Both the position numbers and the translations under genes were made by a program. A stretch of DNA of 18,008 nt, taken from positions 1-18,008 of the forward strand of contig JACQCL010000041.1 of the NCBI GenBank assembly GCA_016201645.1, read 5' to 3'. A model generated the notes under the pieces. That model saw nothing but the letters and a program-made list of their open reading frames with translations. It was not told the origin of the DNA and did not search any database. Within the stretch, counting starts at the first letter, position 1. Each line of letters starts with the position of its first letter. Positions 1 to 8,568 of the stretch are shown here, in pieces. This stretch comes from Candidatus Rokuibacteriota bacterium. GTDB lineage: Bacteria > Methylomirabilota > Methylomirabilia > Rokubacteriales > CSP1-6.

Positions 1-305
1 CCCTTCTGCCGGGCGATCGCGTCCCCTTGTTTGATAACCAGAAGATCCACCAGCCGCGCCATGGGGTGCGTGAGGAGGAGCAGATACTTTTCCCAGTAGC
101 GCGGCGAGTGGGCAAGGGTCCGCATGTGGTCGATGGCCAGGGTGAGCGCGGTGCGATCGCCCTTGCGCGCGGCCAGCTGGAGCTGGGCGACCACCTTGCC
201 GCGGCTCACGCGACCCGCCCGCAAGGGGCGGGTGCCACGACCCGCTTCGCGGGTGCCCGCAAAGGATGGGCTTTGCCCGCCATGGGGTCGCCTTCGCTCG
301 CGCAT
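1..305 (-). CDS. Unrecognised protein, N-terminal part only (runs off the left edge)
   Basis: The minus strand stays open from just after the rng stop to the window edge. From the GTG at 209 the product reads as an ordinary soluble protein, with segments such as VAQLQLAARKGD, HMRTLAHSPRYWEKYLLLL and ARLVDLLVIKQGD, mostly helical. I do not recognise the family. Two starts are possible. The ATG at 305 has AAGGA about 11 bases upstream, but its first ~32 codons run through a cluster of palindromes and give a low-complexity Arg/Gly/Pro stretch. The GTG at 209 follows a GGGCGGG sequence and starts where protein-like composition begins. I favour the GTG biologically but give the longer frame. It is the last visible gene of the mre-rng run, 27 bases after rng, so it is probably cotranscribed. 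Confidence 0.55.
   Translation of the reverse strand, partial: MRERRRPHGGQSPSFAGTREAGRGTRPLRAGRVSRGKVVAQLQLAARKGDRTALTLAIDHMRTLAHSPRYWEKYLLLLTHPMARLVDLLVIKQGDAIARQK
210..291. repeat. Cluster of short palindromes (REP-like)
   Basis: Three adjacent hairpins can be drawn: ACCCGCCC (213-220) with GGGCGGGT (226-233), ACCCGC (240-245) with GCGGGT (249-254), and GCAAAG (259-264) with CTTTGC (271-276). An outer pair GCGACCC (210-216) / GGGTCGC (285-291) can close the whole set and competes with the first hairpin. There is no U-run, so it is not a simple terminator. It lies between rng and the GTG of the next gene and resembles a dispersed repetitive extragenic palindrome; dispersal cannot be judged from one copy. 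Confidence 0.55.
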
Positions 306-332
306 GCGGTTTTTCGTCCTTGCGCCCGGCTC

Positions 333-1844
333 CTACCTCGAGATGATCTCGTACTCCTCGCGATCGAGCGAGGTCAGAGGCTGAACCGAGAGCTTCCGCT
401 GCACCGTTTCCTGAAGGAGCTCCAACCCCTCGCGCTCCACCGCCTCCAGGTGCTGGGCCATCTCCGGGTGGACCCGGATGACAATTTCCTCTCCGCCCGG
501 CTCAAGCGCCGCGGCCTGAACCTTCCTGAAGATCTCCGCCGCCAAGGTGATGTCCGACTTGACGACCCCGCTCCCCTTGCAGGTCGGGCAAGGGGCGCAG
601 AAGAGGCTTTGGAGATCCTGCCGGACCCGCTTACGGGTCATCTCCACCAGCCCGAGCTCGGAGATCTCGAGAACGTTGGTGCGGGCTTTGTCTTCCGCCA
701 GCGCCTTCTTGAGCGCCCGGAAGACCTGCTGGCGATGCTCCTCCCGCTCCATGTCGATGAAGTCAATGATGATGAGACCGCCCAGGTCGCGGAGGCGGAT
801 CTGCCGCACGACCTCGCCGACCGCCTCCAGGTTGATCTTGAGCACGGTCTGCTCGAAGTCGCGCTTTCCCACATATTTGCCGGTGTTGACGTCAATGGAG
901 ACCAGGGCCTCTGTCTGATCAATGACGATGTAGCCACCGGACTTGAGCCACACCCGGCGGCGGAGCGCCTTCTCGATCTCCTTCTCGATGCCGCAGGCCT
1001 CAAAGACAGGGGCGCGCCCCTCGTAAAGCTTCACCCGCGACGCCAGAGCCGGGACGAGGGAGGAGGTGTACTCCGTGCACTTGGCATAGGCCCCAGGCGT
1101 GTCCACCAGGAACTCGTCAACGTCGGACGAGAAGAGGTCGCGCACCACGCGGAAGATGAGATCCCGCTCCTCGTGCAGGAGCGAGGGCGCGGCGCCCTGG
1201 TTGTAGCGGGTCTGGACCTGCTCCCAGAGGCGGATCAGAAACTGAATATCGGAGGCGAACTCATCCTCGCCTTTCCCCTCGGCCACTGTCCGAACGATGA
1301 AGCCGCCCGCCGGAGGCCTGAGCCCCCGGACGATCTGGCGCAGCCGGTCGCGCTCCTGCTCGTCCCGGATCCGCCGGGAGACGCCGATGTGGTGGGCCTG
1401 CGGCATGAAGACCAGATAGCGGCCGGGCAGCGAAATGAACGAGGTGATACGGGCACCCTTGGTTCCCAGGGACTCCTTGGAGACCTGGACCAGCACATCC
1501 TGCCCCTTCCGAAGGAGGTCCTCGATAGGGACCGAGGCTTCGCGCCGTTCGATCTCATCGACCTCGATCTCCTCCTCCTCGCCTTCGGCGAGCATGAGCC
1601 GCTCGTAATCGCCAAGGTTGGCGGTGTAGTCTCCCGCGTAGAGGAAGGCGTCCTTGGCAAGGCCCACGTCCACAAATGCCGCCTGCATGCCCGGAAGCAC
1701 GTTCGTGACGACTCCCTTGTAGATGTTGCCGACGATGGAGCGATGCCGGCGACGCTCCACATGAAGTTCGGTCAGCAGACTGCCGTCCTGGACGGCGACC
1801 CGGGTCTCGGTCACCCCCATATTGACGACGATGCGTTTACCCAC
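333..1844 (-). CDS. rng: Ribonuclease G (RNase E/G family endoribonuclease)
   Basis: 503 aa, close to the usual RNase G length. The enzyme cuts single-stranded RNA 5' to AU-rich sites in rRNA maturation and mRNA decay. An N-terminal S1 domain (about 35-125) begins GNIYKGVVTNVLPGMQAAFVD and carries an acidic insertion at about 88-100. The catalytic DNase I-like region has the two expected metal-binding aspartates, D318 in VSIDVNTG and D361 in IIIDFIDM. The zinc-link follows at C419-P-T-C422 in a CPTCKGSG context, with an extra Cys at 416. There is no long C-terminal degradosome scaffold, which separates it from RNase E. Translation starts at GTG 1844; a GAGGT six bases upstream overlaps the rodA stop, so it is coupled to rodA. 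Having rng directly after the rod-shape genes is a known arrangement in several phyla. Confidence 0.96.
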   Translation of the reverse strand: MGKRIVVNMGVTETRVAVQDGSLLTELHVERRRHRSIVGNIYKGVVTNVLPGMQAAFVDVGLAKDAFLYAGDYTANLGDYERLMLAEGEEEEIEVDEIERREASVPIEDLLRKGQDVLVQVSKESLGTKGARITSFISLPGRYLVFMPQAHHIGVSRRIRDEQERDRLRQIVRGLRPPAGGFIVRTVAEGKGEDEFASDIQFLIRLWEQVQTRYNQGAAPSLLHEERDLIFRVVRDLFSSDVDEFLVDTPGAYAKCTEYTSSLVPALASRVKLYEGRAPVFEACGIEKEIEKALRRRVWLKSGGYIVIDQTEALVSIDVNTGKYVGKRDFEQTVLKINLEAVGEVVRQIRLRDLGGLIIIDFIDMEREEHRQQVFRALKKALAEDKARTNVLEISELGLVEMTRKRVRQDLQSLFCAPCPTCKGSGVVKSDITLAAEIFRKVQAAALEPGGEEIVIRVHPEMAQHLEAVEREGLELLQETVQRKLSVQPLTSLDREEYEIISR

Positions 1845-1853
1845 GGGCGCACC

Positions 1854-2948
1854 TCACAGAGACTGGCGCATTCTGACCGAGAGGAGGAGGCCCAGGGCCA
1901 TGAGCGTGACCACCAGGGACGAGCCCCCGTAGCTCATCAGGGGCAGGGGGATTCCCACGACCGGCAGAATCCCCATGACCATGCCCAGGTTGATGAGGGT
2001 CTGAGCCCCGAAGAGCACGGTCACGCCAAGAGCCAGAAGCCGGCCGAGCGGCTCGCGCGCCTTGGCAGCGATCTCGAAGCCCCGCAGGAGCAGGATCGCG
2101 TAGCAGACAAGAAGCAGAAGGGCCCCCATGAACCCCCACATCTCGGCGAACACCGCAAAGATGAAATCCGTATGACGCTCGGGCAGGAACGCCAGCCGGC
2201 TCTGAGTGGCGCCGACGACTCCCTTGCCCAGGAGCTGTCCCGAGCCGATGGCGATCTTCGACTGGATCACGTTGTAGGCACTGCCGAGCGGATCCCTGAA
2301 CGGATCGAGATACACGAGCAATCGCTCGCGTTGATAATCCCGCAGAACGAACCAGGCCAGCGGGGCTCCCGCCAACCCGGTCAACCCGAGCCACCCGAGC
2401 TCTCGGAGCCGCACGCCGGCCCCGAACAGCAGCGCGAAGAAGACGGGAACCAGGACGAGGGCCGTGCCCAGATCGGGCTGTCGAACCACCAGGAGGAAGG
2501 GCACCACGAGGAGGGCCAACGCCACGGCCAGGGTCGAGCGAGCGCGAGGGTTGGCCCAGCGGGCGGTCAGGGCCCAGGCCAGCGTGACAATGAAGATGAG
2601 CTTGAACAGCTCGGCGGGTTGCAGCGCCACGGGACCGAGCGGGATCCATCGGCGGGCGCCGGACACGGCGCGTCCGACGACGAACACCGAGAGCAGGAGG
2701 GCCACCCCGATCACATAGAAGGCCGGGGCGGCCCGGGCCACGTTGCGGTAGTCCGCGCCGGCCACCGTGATCAGCGCGAGAAGCCCGAGCCCGAACCAGC
2801 AGAGCTGGCGCCAGAGGACCCCGCTTCCGTGCCGGCCGGGGGAAAGGCTCCAGAGCGTCAGAAAACCCAGGCCCACCAGCACCAGCGCCGAGGTCAGCAG
2901 CACCCAGTCCACGTTCTGGAGGAGCCGGCGGTCAACCTTGAACCTCAT
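1854..2948 (-). CDS. rodA: Peptidoglycan glycosyltransferase RodA (SEDS family)
   Basis: 364 aa, about ten hydrophobic segments. RodA polymerises lipid II into glycan strands in the elongasome, working with PBP2. SEDS hallmarks are visible: SGARRWIPLGPVALQPAELFK, RQPDLGTALV, the long periplasmic loop ending LPERHTDFIFAVFAEMWGF, and the C-terminal signature GMVMGILPVVGIPLPLMSYGGSS in two adjoining parts. The start ATG at 2948 shares the ATGA overlap with the mrdA stop (TGA at 2945-2947). The reading frame is open for 52 more codons upstream, but that part has no membrane-protein character and lies inside mrdA. Translation is therefore probably coupled to that of its partner PBP2. Confidence 0.96.
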   Translation of the reverse strand: MRFKVDRRLLQNVDWVLLTSALVLVGLGFLTLWSLSPGRHGSGVLWRQLCWFGLGLLALITVAGADYRNVARAAPAFYVIGVALLLSVFVVGRAVSGARRWIPLGPVALQPAELFKLIFIVTLAWALTARWANPRARSTLAVALALLVVPFLLVVRQPDLGTALVLVPVFFALLFGAGVRLRELGWLGLTGLAGAPLAWFVLRDYQRERLLVYLDPFRDPLGSAYNVIQSKIAIGSGQLLGKGVVGATQSRLAFLPERHTDFIFAVFAEMWGFMGALLLLVCYAILLLRGFEIAAKAREPLGRLLALGVTVLFGAQTLINLGMVMGILPVVGIPLPLMSYGGSSLVVTLMALGLLLSVRMRQSL

Positions 2949-4759
2949 CCCGGGGGGCCTCCCGAGGCAACCTTTTCGAGGAAGATGCCGTGCAGGATTT
3001 GCCGCGCGATGGGCGCCGCAGCCTGTCCTCCTCTGCCTCCCCGCTCGACGAGGACCACGACGACAACCTGAGGATCCGCTGCGGGGGCATAGGCCGCGAA
3101 CCACGCGTGGTCCTGGCCGCGCCGGGCGTCGCTGTTGGTGATGAGCTGAGCCGTCCCGGTTTTACCGGCGACCTCGATGCCCGGGAGCCGCGCCGCCGCG
3201 CCCGTCCCCCCGTCGTTCACGACGCCCCAGAGGCTCCGCTGGAGGAACGCCCAGACCGCCGGCGACAGCTCGACGTACCCGCTCACCCGGCTCGCCTCGG
3301 AATAGAGCAGCCTGCCATCGGCGCTCTCCACCCGCTGGACCAGCCGCGGCTTCCAGAGAATCCCTTCGGTCCCCACGGCCGCCAGCAGGCGCGCCACCTG
3401 AAGCGGCGTCACGAGGAGCTGGCCCTGGCCGATCGCGATGTTGACCGTGTCGCCCGGCTTCCATCGCGCGCCCGCGCGCTCCCCCGGCCCCACGGGACCC
3501 GGAAGCCGCCCCGGCTTCTCCCCCGACAGGGCGATTCCCGTGGGCTCGCCCAGCCCGAAGGCCCGAGCGTAGCGGCTCATGGTCTCGGTCCCTACCTTGA
3601 GGCCGAGCTGGTAGAAGAACGTATTGCAGGAGCGGACGAGGGCATGGTAGAGATCAATGTCTCCCCAGTCCGCATCCTCCCAGTTCTTGAACGTCCGCTG
3701 GCCGAGCTGAAACGTCGGCCCGCAGCGCAGCCGGTCAAATGGGGTGATCACCCCTTCCTGGAGCGCGGCGGCGGTGACCACGATCTTGAAGATCGAGCCC
3801 GGCGCGTACTGGCTCTGGATGGACCGATTCAAGAGCGGGAACTGCGGATCGCGAACCAGCCGGAGCCAGGCCTCGCGCCCCAGGGGGCCCGTGAAGCGAT
3901 TCAGCTCGAAGGCCGGGCTCGAGGTCAGGGCCAGGACGTCGCCGCTCCTGGGATCCAGCACCACGACCGCGCCGGCCCGATCCCCCATCGCGCGCTCGAC
4001 GATCTCCTGGATCCGCCGGTCCACCGTCGTCACGACGTGGGCGCCGGGGCGGGGCTCCTGCCGCCGCATCACCCGGACCGGCCGGCCGAGCGCATCCACC
4101 TCGATCTCCTCGCCGCCATCCCGCCCCCTGAGATACTCGTCGAGCAGGCGCTCGAGCCCGCTCTGGCCCGCCATGTCCCCCCGCCGGTAGCGGCCCTGCC
4201 GCATCTGCTCTTCGCTCACCTCGCGGACGTAGCCCAGGAGATGAGCGCCGAGGCGAGGGCTCGGGTATACCCGCTGAGGCTCCACCTCCACGACCACGCC
4301 CGGCAGCTCGAGCTTCCACTCTTCGACCCTCGCGACCTCCTCCATGCTGAGGCCGCGGCGCACGCGTACCGGCATGAACGAGTCGGCGGGCACCCGCGCC
4401 AGCGAATCCTCCAGCTCGCCCAACGGGATCCTGAGGAGCGCGTGGAGGCGGGCGAGGACGGCCTCGCGGTTCTCCATCTCGCGCGGGATCAGGGAGAGGG
4501 TGAACGTGGGCCGATTGTCCACCAGCGCCAAGCCGTTGCGGTCGAACAGGATGCCGCGAGGAGCGGCGGCAGGACGGACACGGATCCGGTTTTTCTCGGA
4601 GAGGTCTCTGAGCCGCGCCCCCTCGAGCACCTGGAGGTACCAGAGCTGCCCCAAGAGCACGAGGAAGCCGGCCATCGTGCACACGGTGAGAAACAGGAGC
4701 CGGCGCGAGAACGGATCGCGTCGCGCTGCGCCGCCGGCGCCACGCTTAGTCATCGCCAC
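2945..4759 (-). CDS. mrdA: Penicillin-binding protein 2, elongasome transpeptidase
   Basis: 604 aa from GTG 4759. The class B PBP cross-links the glycan made by RodA during lateral wall growth. One membrane anchor (about 20-42) is followed by the pedestal region, with RGILFDRNGLALVDNRPTF (about 68-86) and AGQSGLERLLDEYLRG. The transpeptidase domain has all three active-site motifs: S322-I-F-K325 (PGSIFK), S377-C-N379 and K533-T-G535 (GKTGTAQ). Two starts are plausible. GTG 4759 has GAGAG at good spacing; ATG 4753 (602 aa) makes a perfect ATGA overlap with the mreD stop. Both overlap mreD, so translational coupling is likely. The order mreD-mrdA-rodA is the standard elongasome operon order. 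Confidence 0.96.
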   Translation of the reverse strand: MAMTKRGAGGAARRDPFSRRLLFLTVCTMAGFLVLLGQLWYLQVLEGARLRDLSEKNRIRVRPAAAPRGILFDRNGLALVDNRPTFTLSLIPREMENREAVLARLHALLRIPLGELEDSLARVPADSFMPVRVRRGLSMEEVARVEEWKLELPGVVVEVEPQRVYPSPRLGAHLLGYVREVSEEQMRQGRYRRGDMAGQSGLERLLDEYLRGRDGGEEIEVDALGRPVRVMRRQEPRPGAHVVTTVDRRIQEIVERAMGDRAGAVVVLDPRSGDVLALTSSPAFELNRFTGPLGREAWLRLVRDPQFPLLNRSIQSQYAPGSIFKIVVTAAALQEGVITPFDRLRCGPTFQLGQRTFKNWEDADWGDIDLYHALVRSCNTFFYQLGLKVGTETMSRYARAFGLGEPTGIALSGEKPGRLPGPVGPGERAGARWKPGDTVNIAIGQGQLLVTPLQVARLLAAVGTEGILWKPRLVQRVESADGRLLYSEASRVSGYVELSPAVWAFLQRSLWGVVNDGGTGAAARLPGIEVAGKTGTAQLITNSDARRGQDHAWFAAYAPAADPQVVVVVLVERGGRGGQAAAPIARQILHGIFLEKVASGGPPG

Positions 4760-5244
4760 GGCGAACTCTCTCGCCAGGTTTCGACCGCGGTCAGCGCGAG
4801 GACGGCGGCCGCGCCGAGAAACCCGTTGTACAGAGCCTGGGGGAGGACCACGTGGACCATCACGTCACCGAACGACGCGGGAAAGTGGAAGAGCTGGAGC
4901 AACCAGTAGCGCGTCAGCCCCTCCGCGAACGTCAGGAACACGAGCCCCGGGACCTGGACCATCGGACTTGAGACCCACAAGCGCTCGCTGGCGAGCCCGG
5001 CGGCGAATCCGACCAGCGCCTTGGTGAGGGCCTGAGCCCCCACAAACCCGCCCGCTGCCACGTCCTGGAGCAGCCCCACCGCGAATCCCGACAGGCACCC
5101 GACTTCCGGACCCCGGCGGAGACCCAGAAGCACGGTGAGGATCAGCGGGATGTCGGGCGCCACGCCGCCGATCCTGAGCGCGGGCGCTACGCTGGTCTGG
5201 GCGAGCCCGCCGCCGAGGAGCATGAGGGCGAAGGTCAGGCGCAT
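4750..5244 (-). CDS. mreD: Rod shape-determining protein MreD
   Basis: 164 aa, strongly hydrophobic with about five predicted membrane segments. It carries the family feature of a short conserved turn and glycine-rich helix (PDIPLILTVLLGLRRGPEVG, then GFAVGLLQDVAAGG). MreD is an inner-membrane elongasome component that acts with MreC to modulate PBP2-RodA; its biochemical role is still not settled in any species. The ATG at 5244 lies five bases after the mreC stop and the 3' end overlaps mrdA. Sequence conservation in MreD is low, so the call rests mostly on topology, length and position between mreC and mrdA. Confidence 0.9.
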   Translation of the reverse strand: MRLTFALMLLGGGLAQTSVAPALRIGGVAPDIPLILTVLLGLRRGPEVGCLSGFAVGLLQDVAAGGFVGAQALTKALVGFAAGLASERLWVSSPMVQVPGLVFLTFAEGLTRYWLLQLFHFPASFGDVMVHVVLPQALYNGFLGAAAVLALTAVETWRESSPWR

Positions 5245-5249
5245 GGGGC

Positions 5250-6095
5250 TCAGGTCTCCGGTGGGGTCAAAAAGTGGGAAAAGAGATCCGCCCCGGTCTG
5301 TCCCGTCAGCAAGAGCACTTCCTCCACCCGGGCGAAGTCCGCCACGGGGACCAGCAGCGCGTAATGGAACAGGGCAGACCCCTTATCCTCCACCGCGGCG
5401 ACCCGGCCGACGGGCAGCCCCTTGGGAAAGACACCTCCGAGGCCGGAGGTCACGACGAGGTCGCCGACCTGGACGCCCCCGCCATCGCGGGCCATGAACT
5501 TCAGGCGGACCGCTCCACCCGGCTCGCCCTCCGCCACTCCCGCGGTCCGAGTTCGCTGCACCATGACGGCCACCGCCGAGGCCGGATCATTCAGGAGCTG
5601 GATCACGGCGGCCCGGGCTCGCACCTCCACGACGCGTCCCAGCAGGCCTTCGGGAACGATCGCCGGCGTAAGGCGCGCGATCCCGTCCCTCCTGCCGCGG
5701 TTCACCGTAACCGACCGCACCCAGCCCCCCCACTCCTTGGCAATCACTTCTCCCGCCAGGGCGGAGAGGGGGAGACGATCGCGGAGGGCGAGCAGGCGGC
5801 GGAGACGGAGATTCTCCCGGTGGGTATCCTCGACCTGGAGGGACTGGATACGCAGGCGCTCAACCTCGGCGCGCAGGGCCTGGTTTTCACGTCGGACGTT
5901 CTTCCAGTCACGATAGGTTGTCCAGACGCCCAGGGCAGAGCGTTGGACCTTGGCGAGCGTGGCTTCCAGCGGAGTGATGAGGACCGCGAGGAGGTCAGCG
6001 GGCCGACCGGCTCCCCCTCCCCGCGTCCCCAGGCTCAGCAGGAAAAGGGAAACCAGGAGCACCGAAACCAAGAGCACGTACCTGCGATATTTCAC
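5250..6095 (-). CDS. mreC: Cell shape-determining protein MreC
   Basis: 281 aa, normal for MreC. A single N-terminal membrane anchor (about 6-24) is followed by a periplasmic coiled coil (about 55-105, heptad-like ENQALRAEVERLR and ENLRLRRLLALRD). The beta-barrel head follows, with family-like GWVRSVTVNRGRRDGI, VVEVRARAAVIQLLNDP, and GDLVVTSGLGGVFPKGLPVG. MreC binds and activates PBP2 in the periplasm and links it to MreB. The start is GTG 6095, directly before a lysine/arginine-rich cytoplasmic tip (KYRR). A 68-base spacer separates it from mreB. The spacer contains a CCCCGG/CCGGGG palindrome without a U-run, so I see no terminator there. Confidence 0.95.
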   Translation of the reverse strand: MKYRRYVLLVSVLLVSLFLLSLGTRGGGAGRPADLLAVLITPLEATLAKVQRSALGVWTTYRDWKNVRRENQALRAEVERLRIQSLQVEDTHRENLRLRRLLALRDRLPLSALAGEVIAKEWGGWVRSVTVNRGRRDGIARLTPAIVPEGLLGRVVEVRARAAVIQLLNDPASAVAVMVQRTRTAGVAEGEPGGAVRLKFMARDGGGVQVGDLVVTSGLGGVFPKGLPVGRVAAVEDKGSALFHYALLVPVADFARVEEVLLLTGQTGADLFSHFLTPPET

Positions 6096-6163
6096 CCACG
6101 GCCCCCAGGGGCAACCCCCGAACCGCCGCCGTCAGAGCCCGCCCCGGCCGGGGACGGCTCCAG

Positions 6164-7162
<999 letters not shown>

Positions 7163-7196
7163 CGGACGACCCCCTGTCCGGATCCGAACCACACTT

Positions 7197-7214
7197 CCGT
7201 CCCGCCCGGGACGG
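7197..7214. promoter_or_regulatory. Perfect dyad at the start of the mreB leader
   Basis: CCGTCCCG (7197-7204) and CGGGACGG (7207-7214) form an 8-bp perfect inverted repeat with a 2-base centre. It lies just downstream of the predicted mreB transcript start. It could be an operator, or, if transcribed, a weak or slipped 5' hairpin. No U-run follows on either strand. Confidence 0.4.
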
Positions 7215-7224
7215 TTGGAATTTC

Positions 7225-7254
7225 AATCTAGCATGAGGCCGGCCCCCGCAACAA
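7225..7254 (-). promoter_or_regulatory. Candidate promoter of the mreB operon
   Basis: On the minus strand, TTGTTG (7249-7254), an 18-base spacer and TAGATT (7225-7230) form a moderate sigma-70-type promoter. It gives a transcript start near 7218 and a 5' UTR of about 55 bases before mreB. It is the best candidate between mreB and the divergent gene, but the -35 is weak. Confidence 0.45.
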
Positions 7255-7300
7255 GAAAAACGCGCGGTTACGGGAAAGAGGCCGGGACGCAGGAGAGCGC

Positions 7301-7329
7301 TTGACACCCAAGAAGCACCTGCGGACAAT
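7301..7329 (+). promoter_or_regulatory. Promoter of the unknown gene at 7339, apparently leaderless
   Basis: TTGACA (7301-7306, perfect -35), a 17-base spacer and GACAAT (7324-7329). The predicted transcript start (about 7336) falls within a few bases of the GTG start codon at 7339, leaving no room for a Shine-Dalgarno. Confidence 0.6.
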
Positions 7330-7338
7330 GACCTCGCC

Positions 7339-8367
7339 GTGACTCAGGACGACATCGAGAGCTGGTTCGACAGGGGCGTGACCGACGGCCTCCCGGTGGT
7401 GCCGCCGACTCAGGAGCGAGTCGAACGCATGCTCCGCGGGAGCCGGCGAGAGCGGGAGGAACTCGTGGGCGAGATCCCGCCCAACTACGGCCGGGGTACC
7501 GTCGAGAAGATCGCCGTCAATGCCGTGATGGCGGGCTGCCGGCCCGACTATCTCCCCGTGCTCCTGGCCGCGGTGGAAGCCGCCTGCGACCCCGCCTTCA
7601 ACCTGCACGGCCTTCAGGCCACGACCCACTTCGCCGCGCCGCTGATCGTCGTCAACGGCCCGATCCGGTCGCGGATCGGGCTCAACGCGGGCTTCGGGGT
7701 CTTCGGCCCGCGGGCCCGCGCCAACGCGACGATCGGCCGGGCCCTCCGCCTGATCTTGATCAATCTGGGGGGGGCGCGGGCCGGTGAGATCTCGATGTCC
7801 ACCTTCGGCCACCCCGGGCGCTACACGTACTGCATCGCCGAGCACGAGGAAGCCAGTCCCTGGGAACCCCTCCACGTCGAGCGCGGCCTCCTTCCCGACG
7901 ACAGCGCGGTGACCCTCTTCGCGGGCGAAGCCCCGCACGGGATCTCCGATCACGCCAGCCGCACGGCGAAAAGCCTGGCGGGGTCGCTCGGGTGGTCCAT
8001 GACGGGCCTCTGGAACGCCAAACACTTCCCGCTCTCTTCCCACACCATGCTCGTGGTGGGTCCGGAGCACGCCCAGACCTTCCGGAATGACGGCTGGTCG
8101 AAAGCCGACCTCAAACGCTTCCTCGTGGAGACCGTCCGGCGACCGTACCGCGAGCTTCTCCCCGACGAGGCGAGCGGCGAGGGAACCAACCTTCGCTTCG
8201 TCCAAGATTCGCCGGCGCCGGACGATTTGATTCCCAAGTTCGCCTCGGTGGAGGAGCTCCACGTGGTCGTCGCGGGCGGAGCGGCCGGACGCTTCTCGGT
8301 GGCCATTCCGGGGTGGCTCGGAGCCAGGAACGGCTCCCGGCCTGTCACGAGGCGGGTTGAGGAATAG
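7339..8367 (+). CDS. Conserved protein of unknown function
   Basis: 342 aa, soluble, no signal peptide or membrane segments. I recognise the general type (an N-terminus with DGLPVVPPTQERVERML, a central AGCRPDYLPVLLAAVEAACDP and FNLHGLQATTHFAAPLIVVNGPI, then LNAGFGVFGPRARANATIGRA) as a widespread bacterial family without assigned activity. Its members are in my recollection sometimes found near UGSC-type seleno/cysteine proteins; that is recollection, not something seen here. Cysteines at the AGC and AACDP positions could be functional. The C-terminal AGGAAGRFSVAIPGW ending matches the usual family end, so it looks complete. Start GTG 7339 is chosen because the family begins this way and the promoter sits immediately upstream. 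It stands alone, divergent from mreB. Confidence 0.88.
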   Translation: MTQDDIESWFDRGVTDGLPVVPPTQERVERMLRGSRREREELVGEIPPNYGRGTVEKIAVNAVMAGCRPDYLPVLLAAVEAACDPAFNLHGLQATTHFAAPLIVVNGPIRSRIGLNAGFGVFGPRARANATIGRALRLILINLGGARAGEISMSTFGHPGRYTYCIAEHEEASPWEPLHVERGLLPDDSAVTLFAGEAPHGISDHASRTAKSLAGSLGWSMTGLWNAKHFPLSSHTMLVVGPEHAQTFRNDGWSKADLKRFLVETVRRPYRELLPDEASGEGTNLRFVQDSPAPDDLIPKFASVEELHVVVAGGAAGRFSVAIPGWLGARNGSRPVTRRVEE

Positions 8368-8369
8368 GC

Positions 8370-8398
8370 TTGACACTCGGGCAATGATCCTGTAGGGT
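8370..8398 (+). promoter_or_regulatory. Promoter of the first csp gene
   Basis: TTGACA (8370-8375), a 17-base spacer and TAGGGT (8393-8398). It begins just after the stop of the preceding gene. Predicted start near 8405, so the csp transcript has a leader of about 165 bases. Confidence 0.75.
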
Positions 8399-8451
8399 AG
8401 GGACAGGTTCTAGGTTCCAAACGCGTTTGAGAGTCGATTAGATTCGAAGGT

Positions 8452-8560
8452 GACGCCGTGAGGACCAAGTCCTCCGGCGTTTTTGTTTGTCCCCAAATTC
8501 ATGGGGGCACCCCGGCCATGGTGGCCGGAGATCACAGGGGCATCGCCCCAAGAAAGAGGT
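8452..8560 (+). ncRNA. Structured csp leader RNA, copy 1
   Basis: Four successive hairpins precede the csp start. H1: ACGCCG (8453-8458) plus GAGGAC (8460-8465), loop CAA, pairing with GTCCTC (8469-8474) plus CGGCGT (8475-8480), followed by TTTTGTTT. H2: GTCCCC (8489-8494) / GGGGGC (8503-8508). H3: CCGGCC (8512-8517) / GGCCGG (8523-8528), loop ATGGT. H4: GGGGC (8537-8541) / GCCCC (8545-8549). The ribosome binding site AAAGAGGT follows directly. The same order, loops and tail occur at 10083-10194 before the second csp. Cold-shock mRNAs are known to carry regulatory 5' UTRs, but this architecture is not one I recognise. H1 with its U-run looks like an intrinsic terminator and suggests attenuation. 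Confidence 0.7.
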
Positions 8561-8568
8561 ACAGCAGC

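Noticed and set aside
27..3071. Very long plus-strand open frame opposite rng and rodA
   Set aside because: Antisense shadow of GC-rich genes; composition is Arg/Pro/His/Glu-rich, without domains, and the opposite strand has unmistakable rng and rodA.
2990..4909. 639-codon plus-strand open frame opposite mrdA
   Set aside because: Antisense shadow of PBP2, which has all three active-site motifs on the minus strand.
7228..8376. 382-codon minus-strand open frame opposite the unknown gene
   Set aside because: Low-complexity antisense frame; the plus-strand product has family-like motifs and a promoter.
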